Shown: piece by piece, positions 1 to 6,172 of the stretch | Layout of the letters: every line of letters begins with the position of its first letter | Position numbering within the stretch: the first letter of the stretch is position 1 | Source: a virus | IMG/VR virus record: IMGVR_UViG_3300045119_000278 | Location: 1-22,400 of that record | Length of the DNA stretch: 22,400 nucleotides | Direction: 5' to 3' (one strand) | Notes under the pieces: model-generated | Told to the model about the DNA's origin: nothing | Seen by the model: the letters and a program-made list of their open reading frames with translations, nothing else | Databases searched by the model: none | Made by a program: the position numbers and the translations under genes

Positions 1-59
1 GGAATCAGTTAAGTGATGCTACGATTGCTAAGTATACTAGATTTCAGGAGGTGGGGTGA
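1..59 (+). CDS. C-terminal end of a plus-strand protein (partial)
   Basis: One plus-strand frame is open from the window edge to a TGA at 57-59; the visible codons (from base 3) end ...DATIAKYTRFQEVG. The other two plus frames stop within the first 15 bases. The TGA shares one base with the ATG of the next gene (TGATG), the usual arrangement for co-translated phage genes, which is the main reason to call it coding. Only 18 residues are visible, too few to name a function. It shows that a plus-strand operon enters the window from the left and runs towards the minus-strand virion genes. Confidence 0.5.
   Translation, partial: NQLSDATIAKYTRFQEVG
46..51 (+). promoter_or_regulatory. Strong Shine-Dalgarno site AGGAGG for the gene at 59
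   Basis: AGGAGG lies seven bases before the ATG at 59 and only four before the in-frame GTG at 56. The spacing, plus the TGATG overlap with the previous gene, favours the ATG at 59 as the start. Confidence 0.75.
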
Positions 60-394
60 TGGGTGATTGCTGTCCGGATTGTGGATCAAATATACAAGGT
101 CAAGTAATGCATTTGTGTAGTATAATGACTGCGAATGGCTGGAGACAAATAATACCATTACATAAAAGGGGATCAAATTTATTGCCACAACATACTAAAT
201 TTGATTTATGTAAGGAAGATGCGAAGATGTTAGCAGATTGGGAAGAAAAACATAAATATGCTGATGCTATAGTTTGTGATACTAGAACTGGATATCCTAT
301 ACAAGCAATATATAATTCACCTGCTACAATGCATATGAGTGAGAAGGTTGATTTTCTCCATAATATTGCCAAATTAAATTTTGAAGAAGATTAG
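59..394 (+). CDS. Small Cys-rich, probably zinc-binding phage protein, unknown function
   Basis: 111 residues starting at an ATG with a near-perfect Shine-Dalgarno site. The N-terminus has a C-x2-C knuckle (C5, C8; context CCPDCG), with further Cys at 20, 51 and 73 and several His. This suggests a small metal-stabilised domain, but the cysteines beyond the first pair do not form a clean second knuckle. No signal peptide or membrane helix is seen. It is one of the few genes here on the plus strand and follows a plus-strand partial gene with a one-base overlap, so it probably belongs to a different transcription unit from the virion genes. Its TAG stop (392-394) interlocks with the TAA of the converging gene (391-393). 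Family not recognised. Confidence 0.75.
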   Translation: MGDCCPDCGSNIQGQVMHLCSIMTANGWRQIIPLHKRGSNLLPQHTKFDLCKEDAKMLADWEEKHKYADAIVCDTRTGYPIQAIYNSPATMHMSEKVDFLHNIAKLNFEED

Positions 395-750
395 CCCCCA
401 ACCATAACATCAACGTATTCAACCCCCATCAATTTATGCTCACTATAAACTTTCAGCCATATCCGATTTTTGCCCCATGTCAATTTCCTGTATCGACTGA
501 ATACTTTATCACAATCAACCTCCTCCCTAGAAAAGCCGTCACTCCAGACCCAGACAATTTCATCGGGGCACCAATCAATATTACCAATTATCTTCCCAAT
601 AAATTCAACTCCATCAGGCGACAGTAATGCACTTTTTGTGGCTATTAGTTCCAATCGTGGCTTTTCTTCTTGCTGTTTGGATTTTAGTAGGGATTTATCA
701 GGATACGCTAGACTTATGAACAGCAGCGGAAACAAAGAATATCGAAGCAT
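391..750 (-). CDS. Secreted PKD/Ig-like domain protein
   Basis: 119 residues, the last gene of the minus-strand series. Residues 1 to about 18 form a hydrophobic export signal (MLRYSLFPLLFISLAYP) with no lipobox Cys. The rest looks like one beta-sandwich of the PKD/Ig type: a strand GVEFIGKIIG, then WCPDEIVWVWSDG, where the W-x-W-x-D-G turn and the Cys before it are characteristic, a second Cys at ...EEVDCD (a possible disulfide in the periplasm), and a final VEYVDVMV strand. The start is supported by AAGGAAAG five bases upstream. A role on the cell surface or virion (adhesion, or a superinfection-related moron) is inference only. The 5' end is overlapped antisense by the candidate plus-strand zinc-ribbon gene, and the stop overlaps the converging gene. 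Confidence 0.7.
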   Translation of the reverse strand: MLRYSLFPLLFISLAYPDKSLLKSKQQEEKPRLELIATKSALLSPDGVEFIGKIIGNIDWCPDEIVWVWSDGFSREEVDCDKVFSRYRKLTWGKNRIWLKVYSEHKLMGVEYVDVMVGG

Positions 751-871
751 TCTCTTTCCTTGTCGAGTTTGTGGAGGTCTTTACTTCATGGAATTGTCAA
801 CTAGCACTATTGTCAATAATGAAAAGTTATGTCTCGGGTGTTATCAATGGTATCACGAAATCTACCGTTAA
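716..871 (+). CDS. Candidate antisense zinc-ribbon miniprotein
   Basis: A plus-strand frame from ATG 716 to TAA 869-871 encodes 51 residues with two well-formed knuckles, FPCRVCGG and KLCLGCYQWY, separated by 19 residues (C-x2-C-x19-C-x2-C), followed by an aromatic tail WYHEIYR. Two CxxC pairs at zinc-ribbon spacing are unlikely in a random frame, and neither neighbouring minus-strand gene covers 751-867. Evidence against it: no good Shine-Dalgarno site precedes ATG 716 (AGGA lies about 12 bases upstream), and 716-750 is antisense to the PKD-like gene. A later ATG at 788 has GGAGG ten bases upstream but would lose the first knuckle. The longer open frame back to 470 looks like antisense shadow (Ser-rich). 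Its stop interlocks with the minus-strand TAA at 868-870. It could be the last gene of the plus-strand operon. Confidence 0.4.
   Translation: MNSSGNKEYRSILFPCRVCGGLYFMELSTSTIVNNEKLCLGCYQWYHEIYR
793..816. repeat. Direct repeat ATTGTCAA x2, 16-base period
   Basis: ATTGTCAA occurs at 793-800 and again at 809-816; on the minus strand this reads TTGACAAT twice. It lies in the only sizeable gap between minus-strand genes at this end and inside the candidate plus-strand zinc-ribbon gene. TTGACA matches a sigma-70 -35 box, but no -10 hexamer follows at 17 bases from either copy, so an operator pair or coincidence is as likely as a promoter. Confidence 0.3.
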
Positions 872-1878
872 AAAATTTCCATTTCTTTATGAGCCTGTAA
901 ACGTTGGACCATATCTTTTAATTTTTCGATTCTACTATTTAGATCAGATACTTCTTTAGGATCTGATGCAATTCTCAATCGTCTCTCAGCCATATCTAAT
1001 GCCCTTTGAGCAGGATTGTCCAATTCCGGAGCTTTGACACTTTGGAGTGCAGATTCGATTTCCTGTGGGGCAGTTTTTGATTGCTGGATATTGGATACTT
1101 TCGGAGGAGCCTCTGGGATATTCTTCAGCATATCATTCATCGATACACCTTTACGAACCCCAGCAATAGGACCAGTTGGATTTTCCGCTGCATCGGGTTC
1201 AGCATTTGCTTGGGATAGCATATCAGAACCAGAAGCTAATCTATCTATTGGATTAGATACTGGTCCAGGTTCATTAACTCCTTTAATCAATCCTTTTATT
1301 GCACCATGAATAGGTGCACTTAATAGGCCCCTCGGTTGGGCATTCATAGCGCCTTCTGATACACCTTTGAGCATGCCTCCAAGATGGCCCCCTAGCGAAG
1401 CATCAACGGCTTTAAGCCCCTTGGGGACGAAGGGAAGGGCGAAGTTCGCCAAAGATCCTAGAAGCGCTCCAGGGGCGTTTTTGTCGCCTCCAGACATGGC
1501 CCCAATTTCCTTAAAAGGTGTCACCAAAGAATTTAGAACAGGAATAGATTCAAGGGTAGGAGAAACAATTTGATCTAAATTGGCTTTGCCAGATTTAGCA
1601 TTAATGATTGACGTTGCAACACCTTTTGCTAGATTTAGTGCTGGATTTAGGGATTGGATAGTGCCTTTTGGATCTTTAACTAATCCTTTTGCTAGAGCTG
1701 TAGGTAGAAATTCGTCAGTAAATCCAGGAGTTTTCTCACCTTCAGATACAGGAGTTTCATGATATACTTGTGCTTCCGGAGATTCAAAATCCTCCGCTTT
1801 TGAGATCATTCTTATACCAATATCTTTAGGAACTTTATTAGCTTTAATATATGCCTGAACTTCAGCAATTGTAGCCAT
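868..1878 (-). CDS. Putative internal virion / ejection protein with hydrophobic Gly-Ala core
   Basis: 336 residues, the last of three consecutive genes that look like internal virion or DNA-ejection proteins. No enzyme motif is seen. The middle (about 70-210) is Gly/Ala/Leu/Pro-rich with amphipathic or hydrophobic segments such as LLGSLANFALPFVPKGLK, which could interact with membrane. The segment 210-290 is polar and probably disordered. The last 50 residues form a charged heptad-like coiled coil (LNSRIEKLKDMVQRLQAHK). The start ATG shares one base with the TAA of the preceding gene (TAATG), so translation is likely coupled. The assignment rests on position after tail genes and composition, as for P22- or T7-type ejection proteins; no sequence family was recognised. 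Confidence 0.6.
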   Translation of the reverse strand: MATIAEVQAYIKANKVPKDIGIRMISKAEDFESPEAQVYHETPVSEGEKTPGFTDEFLPTALAKGLVKDPKGTIQSLNPALNLAKGVATSIINAKSGKANLDQIVSPTLESIPVLNSLVTPFKEIGAMSGGDKNAPGALLGSLANFALPFVPKGLKAVDASLGGHLGGMLKGVSEGAMNAQPRGLLSAPIHGAIKGLIKGVNEPGPVSNPIDRLASGSDMLSQANAEPDAAENPTGPIAGVRKGVSMNDMLKNIPEAPPKVSNIQQSKTAPQEIESALQSVKAPELDNPAQRALDMAERRLRIASDPKEVSDLNSRIEKLKDMVQRLQAHKEMEIF

Positions 1879-3029
1879 TATCGTGATTCCTGATATAATT
1901 GCTCAGCGGATTTACCCGCATGAGGATGAATAGCATTGGGTTGGGCAGCAGATCCATAATCAGACATAATTTCTTCTGGTTTCAATCCAAGTTTATTAGC
2001 TGCGCCAGCAAACTTATTTTGAACTTCTGCTTTTCTACCTTTAAAGTAGCTATCATGTACAGCTTGACCAGCATCAACTAAATTCTTAATAGATTCAGGA
2101 GATAATGCTCTACCTCCTACAGTACGCGCCATGGTATTATTGAACTTTGTTTCCCAATCGACAGCTTTATTATAAGCCTGTACACCATTAGCACCAGCGG
2201 CGCGAGCACTATTTGTCAAATCTCGGATATAAGTATGAACTAGCCCAAGATCTGCATAACTATTACCCTCTTTAGACAAACCAGCCATAGTTGAGTAATT
2301 TCTTTCAGCTTCTCGCACAGGTTTCATCTCAGCTTCATACTGCTTTTGCTGTCTATCAGATTCCTTCTGTAATTGTTCAGCTTGTTTCCCAGGAACACCA
2401 GCCATTGCAGCCTGAGCAGTCATTTCATGTGCTCCTGCAATCCTAGACTGAATACCCTCCTCAGCTTTTTGATGAGCCTGTGTAGATGGAAATTCAGTAC
2501 CTTGATGAAATTGCTGAGCTCCTTGTTGTAATCCAAATTCTTTATTCTTTAATTCTTGGTCAGCTTGGTCTTTCAATAGATTTGATTTCGCTCCTATCAA
2601 ACCCTTTTGAGCAGCAAGATTCTCACGTTCAATGTCTGCCTCAGTCTTCAGAGATTTTCCTTTATTTGACCAATCATTCAAGGCTTCATTATAGGGATCA
2701 TCTTTGATAGCTTTAATTTGGGCTAAACCTTTTGATGGATCACCAGATGCAGCACCAGTCATAGCACCTGCTAAAATGCTCAAGATATTCTTTCCTGTAC
2801 TACTTTTAAATTGATCCCTCTCCGGCATCCCTTTTAGATGCTCAGAATAATCAGTCATTCCCCTTGACGGTTTTGACAATTCGTCTAATTGAGATAGAAA
2901 ATCATCAATTCCATTTGGAGATTTTACTGGTGGCAAATTAATAGGATCACCATTTGAATCATAATTATCCTGATTCATAGGATCACTTTGACGGGGGCGT
3001 TTGATGCTTGGTAATGATAAAATAGCCAT
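1878..3029 (-). CDS. Putative internal virion / ejection protein, coiled-coil rich
   Basis: 383 residues. The N-terminus is polar and Pro-rich. A short Gly/Ala segment (SILAGAMTGAASG, about 84-96) precedes a long Lys/Glu/Gln-rich helical region (about 120-245, e.g. KQAEQLQKESDRQQKQYEAE) that should form a coiled coil. The C-terminal part is helical with a relative of the common phrase VGGRALSPESIKNLVDAGQA. No catalytic motif is seen. GAGAGGAC lies just upstream of the ATG at 3029, and the gene starts 18 bases after the previous stop. Length, helical content and neighbours fit the internal virion proteins that podoviruses eject with their DNA; this is inference from context. Confidence 0.6.
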   Translation of the reverse strand: MAILSLPSIKRPRQSDPMNQDNYDSNGDPINLPPVKSPNGIDDFLSQLDELSKPSRGMTDYSEHLKGMPERDQFKSSTGKNILSILAGAMTGAASGDPSKGLAQIKAIKDDPYNEALNDWSNKGKSLKTEADIERENLAAQKGLIGAKSNLLKDQADQELKNKEFGLQQGAQQFHQGTEFPSTQAHQKAEEGIQSRIAGAHEMTAQAAMAGVPGKQAEQLQKESDRQQKQYEAEMKPVREAERNYSTMAGLSKEGNSYADLGLVHTYIRDLTNSARAAGANGVQAYNKAVDWETKFNNTMARTVGGRALSPESIKNLVDAGQAVHDSYFKGRKAEVQNKFAGAANKLGLKPEEIMSDYGSAAQPNAIHPHAGKSAEQLYQESR

Positions 3030-3047
3030 TAGTATTGTCCTCTCTGA

Positions 3048-3875
3048 TTACCAGTTAGTAGATCCACCGCCATAGCCAGATCCACCACTCTGCTGACCAT
3101 TATCCTGATTACCCTTTGAACTAAACAACGATGTCAAACCACCCAATAAACTTCCACCAGCACCTAAAATTGGGCTCAAGAACTTAGTTAATCCGCTATC
3201 ATTACTATTGCGCCCCGATTGTAGCTGGAGCAATTGGTTAATATCAGCCTGTTTCATACCCAATCCGGATAGAAGATTAGAGAATCCACTATTTACTCCA
3301 GATTGCCCCATCCCGTACATTTGATTAGCCAATCCCTGTTTACCTAGAGAAAACTGATTCAAACCTTCAGCACCACGTTGTAAACCAGAAGCCCCTGCTA
3401 ATTTACCTTGATTGATCATATCATGCAATGATCCCTCAGCATTCATCGTTGCATTTTGACTTGCTTGACCCTGATCCCTAGCAAGTTTGCTCATCTGTGC
3501 AGTATATCCAGCATTCATGCCATGATTAACGCGATTTTGATTTTGTAATTGATCATGGACCCCAGAGAAAAATGCAGGAACATTTGACGTAGCCCTAGCA
3601 CGATAGTTTGCTTTGTCAGCATCAGAAAAGCCACCAGTATTAGCTAGATCTCCAAATACTCCATTGCCCATCATGGAGCCAGCATTTCCACCACCTAAGG
3701 AATTAAAATTGCCAATTGCATTATTATAAAGGTCAGTATCCCGTCCCTGCTGAGTATTTAGATATCCCTGTTGCCCTTGCATCAGAGAATTTAGTGGATT
3801 ATTCTTATCTTGAAGTCCAGACAATTGCCCCTGGATATTACTATTTACCTGTTGCGCACCAGAACTTTTACCCAT
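3048..3875 (-). CDS. Gly/Gln/Asn-rich virion protein of the ejection-protein group
   Basis: 275 residues. The ATG at 3875 is preferred because GAGGAG lies five bases upstream; the TTG one codon earlier would sit too close. The N-terminal third is Gln/Asn/Gly-rich with TGGFSDADKANYRARA, a phrase I associate with a widespread phage structural family (from memory, not searched). The middle is helical with MSKLARDQGQASQNA and GKLAGASGLQRGAEG. The C-terminus has a hydrophobic Gly-rich segment (PILGAGGSLLGGLTSLFSSK) and a flexible Gly/Ser tail. It overlaps the GNAT-like gene by eight bases. Probable role: an internal capsid or tail-lumen protein that reaches the host envelope during ejection (inference). 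Confidence 0.65.
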   Translation of the reverse strand: MGKSSGAQQVNSNIQGQLSGLQDKNNPLNSLMQGQQGYLNTQQGRDTDLYNNAIGNFNSLGGGNAGSMMGNGVFGDLANTGGFSDADKANYRARATSNVPAFFSGVHDQLQNQNRVNHGMNAGYTAQMSKLARDQGQASQNATMNAEGSLHDMINQGKLAGASGLQRGAEGLNQFSLGKQGLANQMYGMGQSGVNSGFSNLLSGLGMKQADINQLLQLQSGRNSNDSGLTKFLSPILGAGGSLLGGLTSLFSSKGNQDNGQQSGGSGYGGGSTNW

Positions 3876-4254
3876 CAATTCTCCTCAGGAGTCCTACTCC
3901 ATTAATTTTATGAAAGTCAAACTTATTAATTAAAATATCAGAAAAACTTAAATTCTCGGTGAAAACATGTAAATCCTGAATCTTCATGTCCTGGCAGACT
4001 TTTACAGCTTGATCCATTAATTGTTTGAAAGATGTTACCTGGACATTCTTTGATCTAGTATGATCAATAACCATCACTGCTTCTGCAAAATGTTTCAGGA
4101 CTCCATAAGCAACCACTTCTTCATTAAAGGTTACTACACTATCTTTAATTACATTATGAAAGACATCTAGATCATATGTTGGATTTTGTTTATAAATCTC
4201 AAGGATTTGAGGGATATCATTTCTGACTGCTGGTCTTTCAGATAGTCCAATCAT
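3868..4254 (-). CDS. GNAT-like acyltransferase fold protein
   Basis: 128 residues. The N-terminus RPAVRNDIPQILEIYKQN is typical of GNAT proteins (an R-x-A opening, then helix 1). It is followed by a beta meander (VVTFNEEVVAYGVLKHF), a core helix with SFKQLMDQAVKVCQDM, a strand DLHVFTEN and the closing NKFDFHKINGVGLLRR. The acetyl-CoA pyrophosphate loop (R/Q-x-x-G-x-G/A) is not intact, so activity is uncertain. I place the start at 4254 because it makes an ATGA overlap with the peptidase gene and has GGGGGGA upstream; the earlier ATG at 4266 has no ribosome site. GNAT-like proteins among phage tail and ejection genes are recurrent, with unproven substrates. Confidence 0.65.
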   Translation of the reverse strand: MIGLSERPAVRNDIPQILEIYKQNPTYDLDVFHNVIKDSVVTFNEEVVAYGVLKHFAEAVMVIDHTRSKNVQVTSFKQLMDQAVKVCQDMKIQDLHVFTENLSFSDILINKFDFHKINGVGLLRRIDG

Positions 4255-4685
4255 TTTTCCCCCCATGAGAAATGGTTATAATCTCCAGCATTATTCTTAA
4301 ATTGTTTACCACAAGTACATTTTGGATCTAAGCTAATCCAATAATTTGAGATTATATCCCATTGAGTACACTTTTCGGGTTGATAAACCCCATTAATATA
4401 GAGGAGAAGATCAGCAGCTAAACCTATATAATGGAAAGATTTTGGTAAATGCACACGATCAAGGAATTTATGTTTGTTTAAATCAGCCGCAATTAAACCT
4501 TGTGGGGCATCCTCTAAAATTCCGGTCCGATCCTGAAACACTTTACCCTCATCAAAAACAAGATCCCAGCCCTGATTTTTCGCCCAAATGATCAACTCAG
4601 CAACCTTATGTGAAAATGCAATTCTATCATCACGTAGCATAAGATGCTCCACTGGAAAAGAAAATTTAGTTACGTCTAGAGACAT
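4251..4685 (-). CDS. M15-family peptidoglycan peptidase (endolysin-like, VanY/D-Ala-D-Ala type)
   Basis: 144 residues from ATG 4685. The zinc-peptidase signature S-x-H-x-x-G-x-A-x-D is present as SFHYIGLAAD (H85, D92), and near the C-terminus DYNHFSWG supplies the third ligand H138 with D135 as the likely catalytic acid. Upstream, LRDDRIAFSHKVAELIIWAK matches the helical N-terminal part of the family. Family members are zinc-dependent LD-carboxy/endopeptidases acting on peptidoglycan stem peptides, as lysis enzymes or virion-associated. The location between tail and ejection genes fits either. There is no signal peptide. A CTCG insert (C123, C125) just before the last ligand is unusual. The start is uncertain: ATG 4706 and TTG 4739 are also in frame, and no candidate has a strong ribosome site. 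Confidence 0.8.
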   Translation of the reverse strand: MSLDVTKFSFPVEHLMLRDDRIAFSHKVAELIIWAKNQGWDLVFDEGKVFQDRTGILEDAPQGLIAADLNKHKFLDRVHLPKSFHYIGLAADLLLYINGVYQPEKCTQWDIISNYWISLDPKCTCGKQFKNNAGDYNHFSWGEK

Positions 4686-4875
4686 AGCAGACTTTGAGAT
4701 GCTCATTATAATGCTTTCGCATAAACTTATCCTGATCAAATTGGGACATAGTATTCCACCAAGCTAATTCATTTGGCAGAAATGCCCAATAAAGTTGATC
4801 ACATTTGTCGCAATTGAAGGTCATGACGACTTTGGTATTAGGATCAGAAGTTATTTCTTTAGTATTGTCGGGCAT
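4666..4875 (-). CDS. Small Cys/His protein, putative zinc finger
   Basis: 69 residues from ATG 4875. It contains C22-x2-C25 (NCDKCDQLYW) and, near the C-terminus, H55-x3-H59-x3-C63 (FMRKHYNEHLKVC), a plausible zinc-binding set; the Trp-rich middle (WAFLPNELAWW) may be a packing core. Starting at ATG 4875 gives a 17-base overlap with the previous gene; AGGAG lies 11 bases upstream, so the TTG at 4881, which has AGGAG at five bases, is an equally good start. The gene end overlaps the peptidase gene by about 20 bases. Family not recognised. Confidence 0.65.
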   Translation of the reverse strand: MPDNTKEITSDPNTKVVMTFNCDKCDQLYWAFLPNELAWWNTMSQFDQDKFMRKHYNEHLKVCYVSRRN

Positions 4876-5470
4876 AACCAAATGCGCTCCTATTTTGATC
4901 AGGTTTTTGTTTAAGCTGAAAAGGTGTAGAGAATCCTGGAATTGTTGAATTTTGAGATTGTTGCATTGGAGATGATTGCCCCATAGGATTTTGTCCAGTT
5001 TGTCCATTCATACCTGGCATTTGTGATCCTGATGATCCAAAACCACCAAGGGATTGATATGCAGTATTTTGCTGCGTACTCATATCAGGTTTCTGCGGCG
5101 CAACTGGAGCAGCAGGTTGTTGATTCTGTTGACCATTAGGGAACCCAGGAATCTGACTTTGATTTTGACTCTGATCTACATATGGAGCCATTCTAGGATC
5201 ATTTGTGCTCAGACATTGATGCTGGCCAAATGCAAGTGTCCCAGGAGGGCATGCATCAGGATGCTCAAAATCTCCTTGAATTGGTTGACCATTAGCATCT
5301 AGTTTATCGCTCTTGTATCGTTCATAGCCTTTAGCATTAGGATCTACAAGATTATCTTGAGCCCCCCACCAATCTAAGGGTTTAGAACTATCAACTTGAG
5401 TATATCCATACCATGCAGTATCAGATACTCCAGGAGGTTTAGGACCATTAGGATCAGGACCAACGCTCAT
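4859..5470 (-). CDS. Pro/Gln-rich low-complexity phage protein, unknown function
   Basis: 203 residues. The first 95 are Asp/Pro/Trp-rich with paired cysteines (HPDACPPGTLAFGQHQCLS). From about 98 to the end the chain is Gln/Pro/Ser/Met-rich and almost certainly disordered. There is no membrane helix or signal. The start at 5470 has GAGGAG eight bases upstream and an ATGA overlap with the preceding zinc-binding gene. It lies between fibre-tip and lytic-enzyme genes, which suggests a virion-associated accessory part, but nothing in the sequence proves that. Confidence 0.65.
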   Translation of the reverse strand: MSVGPDPNGPKPPGVSDTAWYGYTQVDSSKPLDWWGAQDNLVDPNAKGYERYKSDKLDANGQPIQGDFEHPDACPPGTLAFGQHQCLSTNDPRMAPYVDQSQNQSQIPGFPNGQQNQQPAAPVAPQKPDMSTQQNTAYQSLGGFGSSGSQMPGMNGQTGQNPMGQSSPMQQSQNSTIPGFSTPFQLKQKPDQNRSAFGYARQY

Positions 5471-5700
5471 AATCTATGCTCCTCAAAATCAAAACTTGGG
5501 CCACATTTAATAGGTTTGATAAACTGTTTCACGAACGCTATACCCCTACTGAACAAATTATCCCGGCAATCACCACAAATCCAGGCTGAACAAAAATTAC
5601 AAAGAAGCAAAGATTTCTTCATTTTTGCACAGACACAACAAATACCAGTTTTAAATCCCATGACCATAAAATACTGGGGAATATGCCGTCGCCACGACAT
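5467..5700 (-). CDS. Small cross-brace-like zinc-binding protein
   Basis: 77 residues. Cys spacing is C21-x2-C24-x9-C34-x2-C37-x4-C42-x2-C45 (ICCVCAK, LCNFCSAWICGDC), with a further Cys at 66. Six regularly spaced cysteines with a C-x4-C-x2-C step resemble the first part of RING/FYVE-type double-zinc folds. Start 5700 has GGTGGGG six bases upstream but overlaps the C1q-like gene by 50 bases; ATG at 5667 or 5661 would shorten the overlap but lacks a ribosome site. The stop makes an ATGA overlap with the next gene. Function unknown; such small fingers usually mediate protein or nucleic-acid contacts. Confidence 0.65.
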   Translation of the reverse strand: MSWRRHIPQYFMVMGFKTGICCVCAKMKKSLLLCNFCSAWICGDCRDNLFSRGIAFVKQFIKPIKCGPSFDFEEHRL

Positions 5701-6172
5701 TTAATGCCCCACCAGAATTTTGCTTAACCCAAACTTCTATATAATCACCAGCTATAAAAGCATAATCCATCGACAAACTCATTCTTAAAGCTGCCCATTC
5801 TGTAGCTGCGATGATTGTTGTACTATTCAAAAGAAAATAAACTACTCTAGTCCCGATAGTTAAATTCGCCCACTCAATATTTGCCCCAATGTTATAACGC
5901 CCAGCAGATTTGATAGTAATCCGATTATTTTGAACCGTAGTTTTATGATACCCATCATCATAAGTTTCGCTATCAAAAGTGAGCATTGTATCGGTATTAT
6001 TGGGAATACTGATATTTGCGCTATTAAAGACTCTCCATCCTGGGTTAATTGATGTATCAGTCTGAATAGTATTTACAGCCTTAATCAATCTCTCTAATAA
6101 TTCATAGAGAGGCTTATCTAACTTTCCCTGCTCAGAAAGTAAAAGACGATTTAGAATCGCAAAATCGCTCAT
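5651..6172 (-). CDS. C1q-like beta-sandwich tail protein (putative receptor-binding tip)
   Basis: 173 residues. A short helical N-terminus (1-40, LYELLERLIKAVNTIQ), likely a trimerisation or attachment segment, precedes a C1q/TNF-like jelly roll: WRVFNSANISIPNNTDTML, TFDSETYDDGYHKTT, RITIKSAGRYNIGANIEWA, a central RVVYFLLNSTTIIAATEW and the final GDYIEVWVKQNSGG...VFYGHGI. These phrases follow the usual order for C1q-like heads found on phage fibres, which are trimeric and often bind the receptor. It is adjacent to the nozzle-like gene with an ATGA overlap, with AGGGTG just before the ATG. The fold call is fairly safe; receptor binding is inference. Confidence 0.75.
   Translation of the reverse strand: MSDFAILNRLLLSEQGKLDKPLYELLERLIKAVNTIQTDTSINPGWRVFNSANISIPNNTDTMLTFDSETYDDGYHKTTVQNNRITIKSAGRYNIGANIEWANLTIGTRVVYFLLNSTTIIAATEWAALRMSLSMDYAFIAGDYIEVWVKQNSGGALNVVATAYSPVFYGHGI

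Noticed and set aside
100-372. Minus-strand open frame of 90 codons
   Set aside because: It is antisense to the Cys-rich plus-strand gene, which has a near-perfect Shine-Dalgarno site and a TGATG junction. The minus frame has no such support.
470-715. Upstream part of the long plus-strand open frame ending at 871
   Set aside because: The sequence is Ser/Thr/Ile-rich shadow of the PKD-like gene, which has a ribosome site and a natural protein composition. Only the last 51 codons with the CxxC pairs look coding.
751-867. Sigma-70 promoter on the minus strand
   Set aside because: Two TTGACA-like boxes exist but no acceptable -10 hexamer at 16-18 bases.
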